This document shows positions 1 through 8,871 of a stretch of DNA of 64,000 bases, one piece after another. This DNA is from Oceanihabitans sp. IOP_32 (lineage in GTDB: Bacteria > Bacteroidota > Bacteroidia > Flavobacteriales > Flavobacteriaceae). The notes under the pieces were generated by a model, which worked only from the letters and a program-made list of their open reading frames with translations, was not told the origin of the DNA and ran no database searches. How positions within the stretch are numbered: position 1 is the stretch's first letter; every line of letters begins with the position of its first letter. The DNA lies in assembly GCF_009498295.1 (NCBI RefSeq), contig NZ_CP040813.1, positions 1,247,001 through 1,311,000 on the forward strand. The letters are read 5' to 3'. A program made the translations under genes and the position numbers.

Positions 1-469
1 AAAACCAGTGGGTGGTCTATTGCAAACGCCCATTCTTTGGGCCTTCACAGGTAGTGGAATATCTAGGGCGCTATACCCATAAAATTGCGATAAGCAACCA
101 TCGTATAAAAAGTCTTGAAAGTGGAAACGTACGGTTTATGGTAAAGGATTATCGCCAAGGGGGTAAGAAGTCGGTACTTGCACTATCCGATGCCGAGTTC
201 ATCAGGCGTTTTTCATTGCATATCCTGCCCAAAGGGTTTACCCGCATCCGGCACTATGGTATCTTGAGCAGCTATTATAAAAGAACCATAATCCCAGAAC
301 TACAAAAAGATCTGGGCAGGCCAGAACTAGCGGAAAAAGTACTTTAAAGCACCGCAAGTGTCCCAGCTGTAAAAAAGGAAACCTGGTTACCATTGCAACC
401 TTCCCCGCTCGTGGACCACCGAATGGTTGGCGCGAAGAGATCGAGAAACACCTAAACAGACCAATATGA
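1..469 (+). pseudogene. IS91-family transposase, C-terminal part, frameshifted
   Basis: The reading frame is open from the window edge to a stop at 345-347. It contains the YLGRY motif (codons at 60-74), whose two tyrosines match the catalytic pair of IS91 HUH transposases, then the family's LPKGFTRIRHYG segment. After the stop, the frame starting at 347 continues the protein with a zinc-knuckle-like KCPSCKKG and a RGPPNGW segment, to a TGA at 467-469. I read this as one transposase broken by a frameshift near 345. The N-terminal half lies outside the window. A sequencing error could also produce the shift. Confidence 0.75.
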
Positions 470-669
470 AAAAAACGCAAAACCGACGTAACGGGACTGC
501 TATGGCCAAAACTGAAGAAAACACATCAAAGCAGTAATGAACAAGGAAAAGTAAGTCCTAAATCTGCCATGTTCTTTTAATATTCCAAAGAAAGGGAGGC
601 AAAACTCCCAAAACAGAAAAAACCAACTCCTAAAAATCCAATCCAAAACAGACCATTCCCCATAAGGGC

Positions 670-734
670 GAACCGACAAACACCGGTTCAGTCAACACGG
701 CATTCATGTTGGGTCGTACCGACCACACGAATGC
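670..734. other. Two hairpins at the right end of the IS91-type element
   Basis: The first hairpin pairs GAACCG (670-675) with CGGTTC (684-689). The second is longer and imperfect: GCATTC (700-705) with GAATGC (729-734), TGT with ACA, and GGTCG (712-716) with CGACC (720-724) around a three-base loop. Subterminal hairpins are expected at the ends of HUH elements, so an origin or terminus role is inferred. The second hairpin could also be a transcription terminator, but it has no T-run. Confidence 0.4.
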
Positions 735-758
735 TTAGTTATTGCCCACCGTATTTAT

Positions 759-1343
759 TCAGCTTACCCAACTTCCAAGGCTTTCTTTTTCAATCCATTT
801 TCCGTCGATAAATTCATAGATTCTTTCTTCTCCACCACCACATAATCTACCACAAACTGTTCCGATACGGACATAAGCTAAGTTAAAAGTTTCATTAAAA
901 ATCGGTTTACTTATTGAACAATATCCATTTTCGCAATTTGCATCTAACCAATCCCAAAAACTAAATCCACCTTTTTCAGACTTTCTTTCAAATTCATCAA
1001 ACTGTTTTTTTGTCAAAATATTTTTTTCTGGCGCCAAGTCAGCTGTAATTTTGAATTTTTTAGATAAGCGTGATTGAGTTTTGTAATGCAAAGAATCTTT
1101 TATATTTAAAAGTTTTTTTACGTATTCATCAAAATTCGAAATCATTGGGGAAGAGACTGCTCTTGGGTTTTCGGTCATACAACTCGATGATAAATAGCCA
1201 TCTCTTTCGTCATTTAAAATTTGTGTGATTAACTCTGATGTTTTTTGAGCATCTAATGTTTTCAAATCAGTTTTTTTGTCCGTTTTGCAACTTAAATTCA
1301 AAGTCAAAACAACAAATAATATGTAGATGATTGTTTTTTTCAT
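759..1343 (-). CDS. Hypothetical lipoprotein
   Basis: The 194-residue protein starts with a lipoprotein signal peptide: a KK n-region, a hydrophobic stretch, and a lipobox LNLSC placing the lipidated cysteine at residue 19. The mature part is charged and contains several cysteines (in SSCMTENP, ANCENGYCS and TVCGRLCGGGEE), so disulfides are possible outside the inner membrane. I recognise no family. It is the first of two isolated genes beside an IS91-type element, flanked by a short inverted repeat, so it is probably an acquired accessory gene. The start is the only ATG that leaves an intact signal peptide. Confidence 0.6.
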   Translation of the reverse strand: MKKTIIYILFVVLTLNLSCKTDKKTDLKTLDAQKTSELITQILNDERDGYLSSSCMTENPRAVSSPMISNFDEYVKKLLNIKDSLHYKTQSRLSKKFKITADLAPEKNILTKKQFDEFERKSEKGGFSFWDWLDANCENGYCSISKPIFNETFNLAYVRIGTVCGRLCGGGEERIYEFIDGKWIEKESLGSWVS

Positions 1344-1486
1344 ATGGTGGGCAACGTGTTTGTATATGGTTTGTTGCGTGGTTTAGCACGTAATTTAGCA
1401 AATAAAAACCGAATATAAAATCCGCGAGGATTTTCGTAAGTAGGCTAGAACTAGCAATAAATTATATACGGTGTTGTGCAACGTAT
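1344..1486 (-). repeat. Palindrome-rich spacer between the two cassette-like genes
   Basis: The 143-base spacer holds several small palindromes on the plus strand: GTGGTTTAGCAC (1378-1389), AATCCGCGAGGATT (1419-1432) and GCTAGAACTAGC (1444-1455). Near-direct repeats lie at both ends (GTATATGGTTTGTTGC and TATACGGTGTTGTGC). It contains no ORF and no T-run terminator. From memory, closely similar spacers recur between small hypothetical genes in flavobacterial genomes; this was not tested. Confidence 0.35.
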
Positions 1487-1990
1487 TTATATTTTCCGTT
1501 TCAATTTCTTAAAACAATATTTATAATCAAATATTTTGTCCAAATCGCAAATCAGTTCTTTGGCTTTCTTTTTTTCGAAAACGGGAACAAAACAGCTCAT
1601 AATTCCAAAACCTTTTGTTTTAAAAAACAATTCCAAATATAATTCAGTTTCAGTTGGTTTGAATATTTTGTCAGAACTTAAATCAGAGTATTCATTTTCG
1701 ATTTCCACGTACAATTTATCCAATAAATTATGCTTTTTTAATATTCCGATAATTTGTTCGTTTTTCTTTTCGTTTGTTTCAATGTCAATACAAGAATTCA
1801 ATTCGGGATTTTCAACAATCGCATCTTTTGTAATTCCGATATAAAAGTCAGATTTTGGTGAAATCAGAGTTGTATTTAGAGATTCCGATGACTTTTCTAA
1901 TTCAGCAAGAATATTCTCAAAACTCAAAGTTTTTTGAGAAAAAGACTGACTAAAAGTCAAAAATAATATTGTATAAATTAAAATTCTCAT
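1487..1990 (-). CDS. Hypothetical secreted protein
   Basis: From the ATG at 1990 the protein has 167 residues and starts with MRILIYTILFLTFSQSFSQ, a clear Sec signal peptide with cleavage after the final SFSQ. An upstream ATG at 2029 would add 13 residues translated from the inverted-repeat sequence before the signal peptide, so I prefer the internal start. The mature protein is acidic and lysine-rich, with cysteines in NSCIDIE, GIMSCF, ELICDL and YKYCF. I recognise no domain. It lies alone between repeat-like spacers, as its neighbour does, and is probably an accessory gene. Confidence 0.55.
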   Translation of the reverse strand: MRILIYTILFLTFSQSFSQKTLSFENILAELEKSSESLNTTLISPKSDFYIGITKDAIVENPELNSCIDIETNEKKNEQIIGILKKHNLLDKLYVEIENEYSDLSSDKIFKPTETELYLELFFKTKGFGIMSCFVPVFEKKKAKELICDLDKIFDYKYCFKKLKRKI

Positions 1991-2017
1991 TCGTTTCTCA
2001 TATGTTGCACAACAATT

Positions 2018-2041
2018 GGATATAGTCAATTGTCTATATCC
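2018..2041. other. Hairpin upstream of the second cassette-like gene
   Basis: GGATATAG (2018-2025) pairs perfectly with CTATATCC (2034-2041) around an 8-base loop. It directly follows the GTTGCACAAC palindrome at 2004-2013. It may belong to the cassette boundary; function unknown. Confidence 0.35.
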
Positions 2042-2133
2042 ACACTATGTGCACTAAGATAATATTTTTTTTAAGTTTATTGATTTCATTAGCACATATT
2101 AATGCGTTTGGATAAGTAACACTAAAACATTAA

Positions 2134-2164
2134 AAACCCCTTTTTTTAATAAAAAAAGGGGTTT
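2134..2164 (-). terminator. Rho-independent terminator of the S9 peptidase gene
   Basis: AAACCCC plus seven T (2134-2147) pairs with seven A plus GGGGTTT (2151-2164). On the minus strand the hairpin follows the peptidase stop codon and leads into a short T-run. The A/T arms make it work in either direction. Confidence 0.75.
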
Positions 2165-2170
2165 AAAAAA

Positions 2171-4078
2171 TTATAAGGTGTCTTCCAACCATTTAAAAAA
2201 TTCTGTTTGCCAGACAATGGCGTTTTGTGGCTCGAGAATCCAGTGGTTTTCTTCGGGGAAGTAAATTAATTTACTTTTTATATCTAAAAGTTGTACCGCT
2301 TGAAAGGCACTTAATCCTTGCTCGATAGGCACTCGGTAATCCTTTCCGCATTGAATAATTAACATAGGCGTATTCCAGTTAGATACCTTAGTAATAGGGT
2401 TAAACTCATTGTAGGCCTTTTGCGCTACGGCATTTTCTTTGTCCCAATAGCTACCACCCCAATCGTGATTTACAAAAAATAATTCTTCGGTTGTGCCGTA
2501 CATGCTACGGTTATCGAAAACACCATTATGCGATATAAACGTTTTAAAGCGATTTTCATGCATTCCTGCGAGGTAAAACACAGAATAACCACCAAAACTG
2601 GCTCCTACAGCTCCTAGCCTGTCGTTATCGACATAAGGCTCTTTGGCAAGATCGTCTATAGCACTTAAATAATCGTCCATCACTTGTCCGCCCCAATCTT
2701 TACTAATGGCCGCATTCCATTCTACACCATGTCCTGGCATACCTCTACGGTTAGGAGCCACAACAATATAACCTTGAGATGCCATTAATTGAAAATTCCA
2801 ACGGTAAGAATAAAATTGTGTTAACGGCGATTGTGGTCCCCCTTGTGCATATAACAACGTTGGATATTTTTTTGCCGGATCAAAATTTGGAGGTAAAATT
2901 ACCCAAACCAACATTTGCTTATTATCGGTTGTGGTAACATAGCGTTTTTCGACTTTTGGCATATCGATTGTGCTGTACAATTCGGTATTGATAGCAGTAA
3001 TCTGTTTAAACGTTTTTTTCTTCAAATCGAAACTAAAAACCTCAGCAGCATGATTCATGTCTGTTCGGGTTACTAAAAGTTCATTTTTTGCTTCAGAAAT
3101 GATACTAGTCACATCAAAATGACCTTCCGATAATTGTGTTACAACCGGTGCAATACGTTTTTTACCAGGATAATTAACAACGAATAACTGTATGGTACCA
3201 TCTACAGGCGCTGTAAAATAAACATTCCTGCCGTCGTTACTCCATTTAAAACTTCTTACGGTTCCGTCCCAACGTGCTGTTAGATTTTGTTCTACCCCGT
3301 TTTCTAATACGATAATATCGTTTTTATCACTTTCGTTACCAGGGGTTTTCATTTGCAACCAAGCTAAAGCTCCTTGGCTCGAAAAATTTGGAGCAACATC
3401 ATATCCAAGATTCTTTTCTGTGATATTTGTAGTTGTTTTTGTTGCTAAATCGTATTTATAAATATCGGTATTCGTACTTGTAGCGTAGGCCTTTCCCTTT
3501 AACTTTTTACTTACGTAATAAATACTTTTACTATCTGGCCCCCAAACGTAATCCTCATCGCCTCCAAAAGGACGTTGCGGTGTGTAATACGGTTCGTTCG
3601 GCATAATATCTATAGCCGTGGCATCATCAGCGTTTTTTTCTTTGTAAAATACGTGATTGTAATTGCCGTCGTTCCAGGTATCCCAATGTCTGTTATCTAA
3701 ATCTGTATAAATATAGGCATCAGATTTTGTTAAAGATTTATAAACATCTTTACTGTGAATTGCTTCGATAGCAACCGGTTTATCGAACATGTGATAACGA
3801 CCATTTGGCGAGATATTCTTATCTACAACAGCGACTTCATCCTTAGTTATTTTTTCAGATTCGCCTCCTGTTATAGAAATTTTATAATAACTATAATCAA
3901 AACCGTTAGTTTCCATATTTGGAACGCTCACGCGGTAAAATAACGCATCACCTTCATTGTTTAAACCCAAAACACTTAAGCGCTCTACTTGCCAAAGGCG
4001 TTCTGGGGTCATTACTTCTTGTCCTTGGACTAGGAGAACACTTAAAAAAAGTCCGAATAATAATGCAATTCTTTTCAT
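2171..4078 (-). CDS. S9 family prolyl-oligopeptidase-type serine peptidase (secreted)
   Basis: The 635-residue protein starts with a Sec signal peptide (MKRIALLFGLFLSVLLVQGQ), so it is exported to the periplasm or beyond. Residues from about 30 to 370 are beta-propeller-like (TolB/DPP-IV type, with repeats such as YVWGPDSKSIYYVS and FKWSNDGRNVYFT). The C-terminal 250 residues are an alpha/beta hydrolase: nucleophile Ser494 in GASFGGYS, with Asp580 (CGKD) and His612 (EENHW) completing the triad. This fits dipeptidyl- or acylaminoacyl-peptidases that cut short peptides for nutrition. Exact specificity cannot be read from sequence. It is a single gene with its own terminator. Confidence 0.93.
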   Translation of the reverse strand: MKRIALLFGLFLSVLLVQGQEVMTPERLWQVERLSVLGLNNEGDALFYRVSVPNMETNGFDYSYYKISITGGESEKITKDEVAVVDKNISPNGRYHMFDKPVAIEAIHSKDVYKSLTKSDAYIYTDLDNRHWDTWNDGNYNHVFYKEKNADDATAIDIMPNEPYYTPQRPFGGDEDYVWGPDSKSIYYVSKKLKGKAYATSTNTDIYKYDLATKTTTNITEKNLGYDVAPNFSSQGALAWLQMKTPGNESDKNDIIVLENGVEQNLTARWDGTVRSFKWSNDGRNVYFTAPVDGTIQLFVVNYPGKKRIAPVVTQLSEGHFDVTSIISEAKNELLVTRTDMNHAAEVFSFDLKKKTFKQITAINTELYSTIDMPKVEKRYVTTTDNKQMLVWVILPPNFDPAKKYPTLLYAQGGPQSPLTQFYSYRWNFQLMASQGYIVVAPNRRGMPGHGVEWNAAISKDWGGQVMDDYLSAIDDLAKEPYVDNDRLGAVGASFGGYSVFYLAGMHENRFKTFISHNGVFDNRSMYGTTEELFFVNHDWGGSYWDKENAVAQKAYNEFNPITKVSNWNTPMLIIQCGKDYRVPIEQGLSAFQAVQLLDIKSKLIYFPEENHWILEPQNAIVWQTEFFKWLEDTL

Positions 4079-4123
4079 TTGTTTGTGTTTTTAATATTAA
4101 TATTTACATGCTTTCTGCAAGTT

Positions 4124-4279
4124 ATACCAAATTAGCCATGTCTTGTCGCATATAATCCGTTTGTTTTTCGCTCATATTTCGATATAAGATAAAACTATGG
4201 CTATGCTTTTATTTTCTATCTTATCCTAACAAAAAATAATTCAAATTAATAATACGACATTTCAAAACTAAATTGGTAT
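4124..4279 (-). repeat. Interspersed ATACCAA/TTGGTAT repeat, copy A
   Basis: The 156-bp copy starts ATACCAAATTAG and ends CTAAATTGGTAT. It is inverted relative to copies B, C and E: its right part (AATAATACGACATTTCAAAACT) is the reverse complement of their left ends. It fills most of the 348-base gap between the peptidase and the P450 gene. No other feature was seen in that gap. Confidence 0.7.
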
Positions 4280-4426
4280 TATAATTTGTTGGCTTGATAA
4301 AACTTCTAACATGCTCAGGTTTTATATTTTAAAGGCCTTTCTAGTTTAAGATAGCTCAGACCCAAAGATAAACATATATATCACTTTAAAAATAGCCTTA
4401 TAAAGAAACTTCATAGTTGTTTAATC

Positions 4427-5758
4427 TTAACGCTTTACAAATGTGAGCAGCGCATTTTTAGGTTTTAAAGCTATTAAGGGCGTTACTGCAATGGTTTTAA
4501 AGTTTGGATGGATTTTATATTTTGAAACCAATTCGGTTATGGCAATAATCATTTCGTACATCGCGAAGTTATTCCCTATGCATTTTCTAGGCCCCGCTCC
4601 AAAGGGAAAATAATGCGATGAAAATTGTCGACCACCACCGGCAAAGCGCTCTGGCATAAAGGCCATAGGTTGATCCCATAATTTTGGATGGCGATGAATT
4701 TCGTAAATAGAAAACAGTAAATTTGATCCCGCTTTATAACCTAACCCGTTAAAATGATCGTCTGTAAGATTTACACGGTCTATAAAATATACTGGCGGAT
4801 ACAAGCGCATGGCCTCTTCAATAACTTGTTGACATACTTTTGAAGCTCTTATACGCCCCATCAAGTCTTCGTTAGAGCTCTTTAAATTTAAACGCTCTTC
4901 ATATATTTTCTCCTGCCATTCTGGATGTAAAGCAAGTAGCTGCAGGGTAAATGTTAAGGCATTGGCTGTGGTTTCGTGTCCTGCCGTAAACAAAATAAGG
5001 ATTTCATCGATGAGTTGTTCCTCGTTCATCGCACTACCATCTTCATACCGAGCATCCAATAACATATCGAGCAAATCGTTTTCACGGGTTTTCGAAGCTT
5101 TACGTTGCGCGACAATTTGTTTTAAAACCGCCCGAGACTCCCTCATAAGCTCGAGGTGTTTTTCAATTTCGCCACTGGCTTTAAACCACCACCCTAAATA
5201 AGGTTGCCGCAATTCTCTAACCATCATGTTTTGTGCCGCCTCAGTAATAAATTGAAGCCGATTAATTTCCTGCTGATTTACCGCACTACTAAATAATGAT
5301 TTCACGACGGTTTGAAAAGCTAGGTCATTTAAAATTGGGAAAATGTCGATACTCTGGTTTGGTTCTATTCTCTTGTACTCTGAAACTATCGCACTTTTAA
5401 TGGTGTCTAGCAACTGCTCAAGCTGCTTTTTATCAAAAGCTGGTTGTATAAGCTTGCGCTGTTTGCGCCAATGCTCCCCTTCTGCCGTTAACAAACCCTT
5501 GCCTACATATTTGGCTAAATCTTCGGTTTGAATTTTTGATTTTACGTAATTTTTTTGCTTTTTCTGAAGCACATATTCGGCAAATCCCGCATCTCTAACA
5601 AAAAATACACTGTTTTTAAAACCCACTTTCAGTCTAAAAACATCACCGTGCTTATTAAAATTGCGATGATGAAAAGGCAACGGATTTTTTAAAATTTCTA
5701 AAGCGTGTTTTACAAATTGAGCCAAAGACACTGTAGGGACTTCTTTTAAGTTTTCCAT
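4427..5758 (-). CDS. Cytochrome P450
   Basis: The 443-residue protein has all P450 signatures: I-helix AGHETT (259-264) for oxygen activation, the K-helix ExxR pair Glu315/Arg318 in EEAMRLYPP, and the heme loop FPFGAGPRKCIG with Cys393 as thiolate ligand. There is no signal peptide or N-terminal membrane anchor, so it is soluble as usual in bacteria. It carries no fused reductase domain and no ferredoxin gene is adjacent, so its redox partners are elsewhere. It lies 12 bases downstream of ruvB and is probably cotranscribed. Substrate is unknown; fatty acids or terpenoids are common for this type but that is a guess. Confidence 0.95.
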   Translation of the reverse strand: MENLKEVPTVSLAQFVKHALEILKNPLPFHHRNFNKHGDVFRLKVGFKNSVFFVRDAGFAEYVLQKKQKNYVKSKIQTEDLAKYVGKGLLTAEGEHWRKQRKLIQPAFDKKQLEQLLDTIKSAIVSEYKRIEPNQSIDIFPILNDLAFQTVVKSLFSSAVNQQEINRLQFITEAAQNMMVRELRQPYLGWWFKASGEIEKHLELMRESRAVLKQIVAQRKASKTRENDLLDMLLDARYEDGSAMNEEQLIDEILILFTAGHETTANALTFTLQLLALHPEWQEKIYEERLNLKSSNEDLMGRIRASKVCQQVIEEAMRLYPPVYFIDRVNLTDDHFNGLGYKAGSNLLFSIYEIHRHPKLWDQPMAFMPERFAGGGRQFSSHYFPFGAGPRKCIGNNFAMYEMIIAITELVSKYKIHPNFKTIAVTPLIALKPKNALLTFVKR

Positions 5759-5770
5759 GTTCTTCTATAA

Positions 5771-6793
5771 TTAGAATAAACCGCCCTGTGTTGCACCTTT
5801 TATTTTACCTAAATGCTTATACGCTTGCTCGGTTACTTCACGCCCGCGTGGTGTACGCATAATAAACCCCTGTTGTATTAAGAAAGGCTCGTAAACCTCT
5901 TCAATAGTTTCGGGACTCTCACTTACGGCCGTTGCAATGGTCGAGATACCCACAGGACCGCCTTTAAATTTATCGATTATGGTCGATAAAATCTTATTGT
6001 CCATTTCATCTAAACCATAGGCATCAACACTTAAAGCCTCTAAGGCATACTTTGCTATTTTTATATCGATTTTACCATTGCCTTTAATTTGAGCGAAGTC
6101 GCGAACCCGACGCAGTAAAGCATTTGCAATTCTAGGTGTGCCCCGACTTCTACCAGCTATTTCTATGGCGGCTTCCATGGAGATGGGCACCTCTAAAATA
6201 GTGGCACTTCGTTGCACTATAGTTGTTAGTAAATCGGTTTTGTAGTATTGCAGTCTGCTCTGTATACCAAAACGTGCACGCATGGGCGAGGTTAATAATC
6301 CCGATCGTGTTGTGGCTCCAATTAAGGTAAAAGGATTTAAATTTATCTGAACCGTTCTGGCATTGGGACCAGACTCAATCATAATATCAATTTTATAATC
6401 TTCCATTGCCGAGTATAAATACTCTTCTACTATAGGACTTAAACGATGAATCTCGTCTATAAACAACACATCGCGTTCTTCTAGATTTGTAAGCAATCCA
6501 GCAAGGTCTCCGGGTTTATCTAACACAGGTCCAGAAGTCACTTTAATGCCCACACTAAGCTCGTTTGCCAAAATATGTGCCAACGTGGTTTTACCCAAGC
6601 CTGGTGGACCATGAAACAACGTATGGTCTAATGCTTCGGTACGTAAATTTGCGGCCTGAACAAAAATTTTAAGATTTTCTAATACTTGATCTTGACCCGT
6701 AAAATCATCAAAGGCTAAAGGTCTTAATTTTTTTTCTACATCTAATTCTTCAGGTGAAAAATTCTCGTCTGTTGGATCTAGGTTTTCATTCAT
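5771..6793 (-). CDS. ruvB: Holliday junction branch-migration helicase subunit RuvB
   Basis: RuvB is the AAA+ motor of the RuvAB complex that drives branch migration at Holliday junctions. Visible are Walker [10 protein letters not shown] (62-70), Walker B FIDEIH (111-116), the TRSGLL sensor region, and the C-terminal winged helix with [12 protein letters not shown]. Length (340) is normal. I start at the ATG at 6793; a GTG six bases upstream is also in frame. The N-terminal 20 residues are acidic as in other Bacteroidota RuvB. P450 follows immediately. Identification is secure. Confidence 0.97.
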   Translation of the reverse strand: MNENLDPTDENFSPEELDVEKKLRPLAFDDFTGQDQVLENLKIFVQAANLRTEALDHTLFHGPPGLGKTTLAHILANELSVGIKVTSGPVLDKPGDLAGLLTNLEERDVLFIDEIHRLSPIVEEYLYSAMEDYKIDIMIESGPNARTVQINLNPFTLIGATTRSGLLTSPMRARFGIQSRLQYYKTDLLTTIVQRSATILEVPISMEAAIEIAGRSRGTPRIANALLRRVRDFAQIKGNGKIDIKIAKYALEALSVDAYGLDEMDNKILSTIIDKFKGGPVGISTIATAVSESPETIEEVYEPFLIQQGFIMRTPRGREVTEQAYKHLGKIKGATQGGLF

Positions 6794-6994
6794 AGTCACT
6801 AAACTAATAAGTCTGAAACTTGTTTCATTAGAAAAATATCTCGAAAAATCACTTCCTCTTTTAGCGGTTAGTTAAAATCCCGTAAATTTCTGTATCATCA
6901 ACTAAAGACATTCTTTTTGAGATGACAGAGTCTATAAATCGAGCATCCATACTTTAGACATTTCCTTTTTGGTAGTGCTCAAATTCACTAGAAG

Positions 6995-7002
6995 CAAAGA
7001 TA
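6995..7002 (-). promoter_or_regulatory. TAnnTTTG -7 box, candidate ruvB promoter
   Basis: TATCTTTG on the minus strand matches the Bacteroidota -7 consensus and sits just after the coxA terminator. The leader to ruvB would be about 195 bases. No clear -33 TTG at ideal spacing was confirmed. Confidence 0.45.
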
Positions 7003-7006
7003 AACA

Positions 7007-7035
7007 AAAAGCCTCTCCGAATTGGAAAGGCTTTT
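7007..7035 (-). terminator. Terminator of the act-cox operon
   Basis: AAAAGCCT-TCC pairs with GGA-AGGCTTTT around a short loop, 20 bases after the coxA stop codon. It closes the eight-gene respiratory operon. Confidence 0.8.
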
Positions 7036-7055
7036 CAATATTATTAAAAAACACT

Positions 7056-8849
7056 TTAATGTTGTAACTCTTCTTCACCTTCTTTTAAGGGCACGTTTTG
7101 CGGCACAAAATCGACATCATGCCCAGGCTTACTGTAATCGTATGGCCAGCGGTAAACGTGAGGTATTGGTCCGTCCCAGTTTCCGTGAATATGCTTCACT
7201 GGAGTGGTCCACTCTAAGGTTGTAGATTGCCATGGGTTTTGAGTGGCTTTTTTACCAATAAACATACTGGCAAAAAAGTTGTATAAATAGATAATTTGAA
7301 CAACACCACCTACTAAAGCAAAAATGGTGATTATAACGTTCACATTAGCTAAATCGTCGAATAATGGGAATCTTGTGTTGGTGTAATAACGTCTTGGTAA
7401 TCCTGCCATACCAATAAAGTGCATCGGGAAAAACACCCCATAAGCACAAACCGCAGTGATCCAGAAATGAATATAGCCTAAATTTTTATTTAACATCCTA
7501 CCAAACATTTTAGGATACCAATGGTAGATACCCGCAAACATACCATAAAGCGCAGAAATACCCATTACTAAGTGAAAATGCGCGACCACAAAGTAGGTAT
7601 CGTGTACATTAATATCTAGAGCAGAATCGCCTAGAATAATACCTGTTAAACCACCTGATATAAAGGTAGACACAAAACCAATGGAGAACAACATCGCCGG
7701 ATTCATTTGCAAATTACCTTTCCAAATAGTGGTGATCCAATTGAAAGCTTTTACGGCCGATGGAATTGCGATTAATAGGGTAGTAAATGTAAATACCGAG
7801 CCTAAAAACGGATTCATACCCGAAACGAACATGTGGTGACCCCAAACTATGGTAGATAAAAAGGCAATAGCTAGCGTCGAAGCAATCATGGCGCGGTAAC
7901 CAAAAATGGGTTTACGTGCACTGGCCGCCAAAATTTCTGAAACTAATCCCATGGCTGGTAGTATCACAATATACACTTCTGGGTGGCCCAAAAACCAGAA
8001 TAGGTGTTCGAATAACACTGGCGAACCACCTTGGTAATGCAAAACTTCACCTTGAATAAATATATCTGATAAAAAGAAAGAGGTTCCAAAACTTCTATCC
8101 ATAATGAGTAATAAGGCAGCCGATAACAATACCGGGAAGGATACCACCCCAATTATAGCTGTTACAAAAAACGTCCATATGGTTAAGGGTAACCGCGTCA
8201 TAGACATTCCTTTGGTACGTAAATTAATAACGGTAACTATATAGTTTAATGATCCCATTAAAGATGATGCGATAAAGATTGCCATAGAGACCAACCAAAG
8301 TGTCATACCCAAACCAGAACCTCCTTGTGCCATAGGCAATGCACTTAAAGGCGGATAAATGGTCCAACCGGCTGCTGCTGGTCCTGCCTCGACAAATAAG
8401 GATATTATCATGATTACACTGGATATGAAAAATAACCAATAGGACAGCATATTTAAAAATCCAGATGCCATATCCCGCGCTCCAATTTGCAACGGTATTA
8501 ATAAGTTACTAAAGGTTCCACTTAAACCTGCGGTTAACACAAAAAACACCATAATGGTTCCGTGAATAGTAACTAAGGCTAAATAAATATCGGCATCCAT
8601 AACTCCGTCTGGTGCCCATTTGCCCAAAAAGAATTCGAACAGTACATTGGGCTCTTCTGGCCATGCCAATTGTATACGAAATATCAAAGACATTAAAATC
8701 CCGATAACCCCCATAATAGTACCCGTAATAAGGTACTGCTTTGCAATCATTTTATGATCTTGACTAAATATGTATTTAGTGATAAAAGTTTCTTTATGAT
8801 GGTGTTCGTGATTCTCGTCTTGAACGTGATTATCTGGGTGTGCTGACAT
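7056..8849 (-). CDS. coxA: Cytochrome c oxidase subunit I
   Basis: This is the heme-copper catalytic subunit that reduces O2 and pumps protons across the inner membrane. The 597-residue protein has about twelve hydrophobic helices. It has the His-Tyr crosslink and proton-channel motif GHPEVYIVILP, which points to the A1 class, CuB/heme ligand motif GHHMFVSG, and HDTYFVVAHFHLVMG with the heme a and a3 histidines. A His-rich soluble N-terminus (NHEHHHKE) precedes the first helix. It is the last gene of the operon that encodes alternative complex III, matching the ACIII-oxidase supercomplex known from flavobacteria. Subunits III and IV are not in the window. Confidence 0.97.
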   Translation of the reverse strand: MSAHPDNHVQDENHEHHHKETFITKYIFSQDHKMIAKQYLITGTIMGVIGILMSLIFRIQLAWPEEPNVLFEFFLGKWAPDGVMDADIYLALVTIHGTIMVFFVLTAGLSGTFSNLLIPLQIGARDMASGFLNMLSYWLFFISSVIMIISLFVEAGPAAAGWTIYPPLSALPMAQGGSGLGMTLWLVSMAIFIASSLMGSLNYIVTVINLRTKGMSMTRLPLTIWTFFVTAIIGVVSFPVLLSAALLLIMDRSFGTSFFLSDIFIQGEVLHYQGGSPVLFEHLFWFLGHPEVYIVILPAMGLVSEILAASARKPIFGYRAMIASTLAIAFLSTIVWGHHMFVSGMNPFLGSVFTFTTLLIAIPSAVKAFNWITTIWKGNLQMNPAMLFSIGFVSTFISGGLTGIILGDSALDINVHDTYFVVAHFHLVMGISALYGMFAGIYHWYPKMFGRMLNKNLGYIHFWITAVCAYGVFFPMHFIGMAGLPRRYYTNTRFPLFDDLANVNVIITIFALVGGVVQIIYLYNFFASMFIGKKATQNPWQSTTLEWTTPVKHIHGNWDGPIPHVYRWPYDYSKPGHDVDFVPQNVPLKEGEEELQH

Positions 8850-8871
8850 ACTTTTTCGTGATATTTATCTT

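Larger units (their letters stand above)
1..735 (+). mobile_element. Right-hand part of an IS91-type (HUH) insertion element
   Basis: The left edge of the window lies inside the element. It contains the 3' part of a double-tyrosine transposase (1-469), about 200 bases without a usable reading frame, then two hairpins at 670-734 that could be the replication end of a rolling-circle element. IS91-type elements move by rolling circle, use hairpin-bearing ends and make no target duplication, so the right boundary near 735 is inferred only from the hairpins. The transposase is frameshifted, so this copy is probably immobile by itself. The element abuts two single-gene units that look acquired. Confidence 0.6.
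738..2045 (-). other. Two single-gene units bracketed by inverted repeats (cassette-like)
   Basis: Two short minus-strand genes each sit between short matching inverted sequences. The first has TTGCCCACC just before its start codon, and the reverse complement just after its stop (742-750 on the plus strand reads TTGCCCACC). The second has GTTGTGCAAC or its complement on both sides. The spacer between them (1344-1486) carries several small palindromes. This recalls integron cassettes or other small mobile gene units, but the ends do not fit the GTTRRRY core of integron attC sites and no integrase is visible. Confidence 0.35.

Noticed and set aside
1990-2029. Longer start of the second cassette gene at 2029
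   Set aside because: It would be translated from the inverted-repeat sequence and place 13 residues ahead of a clear signal peptide.
738-2045. Classical integron cassette array
   Set aside because: The flanks do not match the GTTRRRY/RYYYAAC cores and no integron integrase is in the window; kept only as cassette-like.
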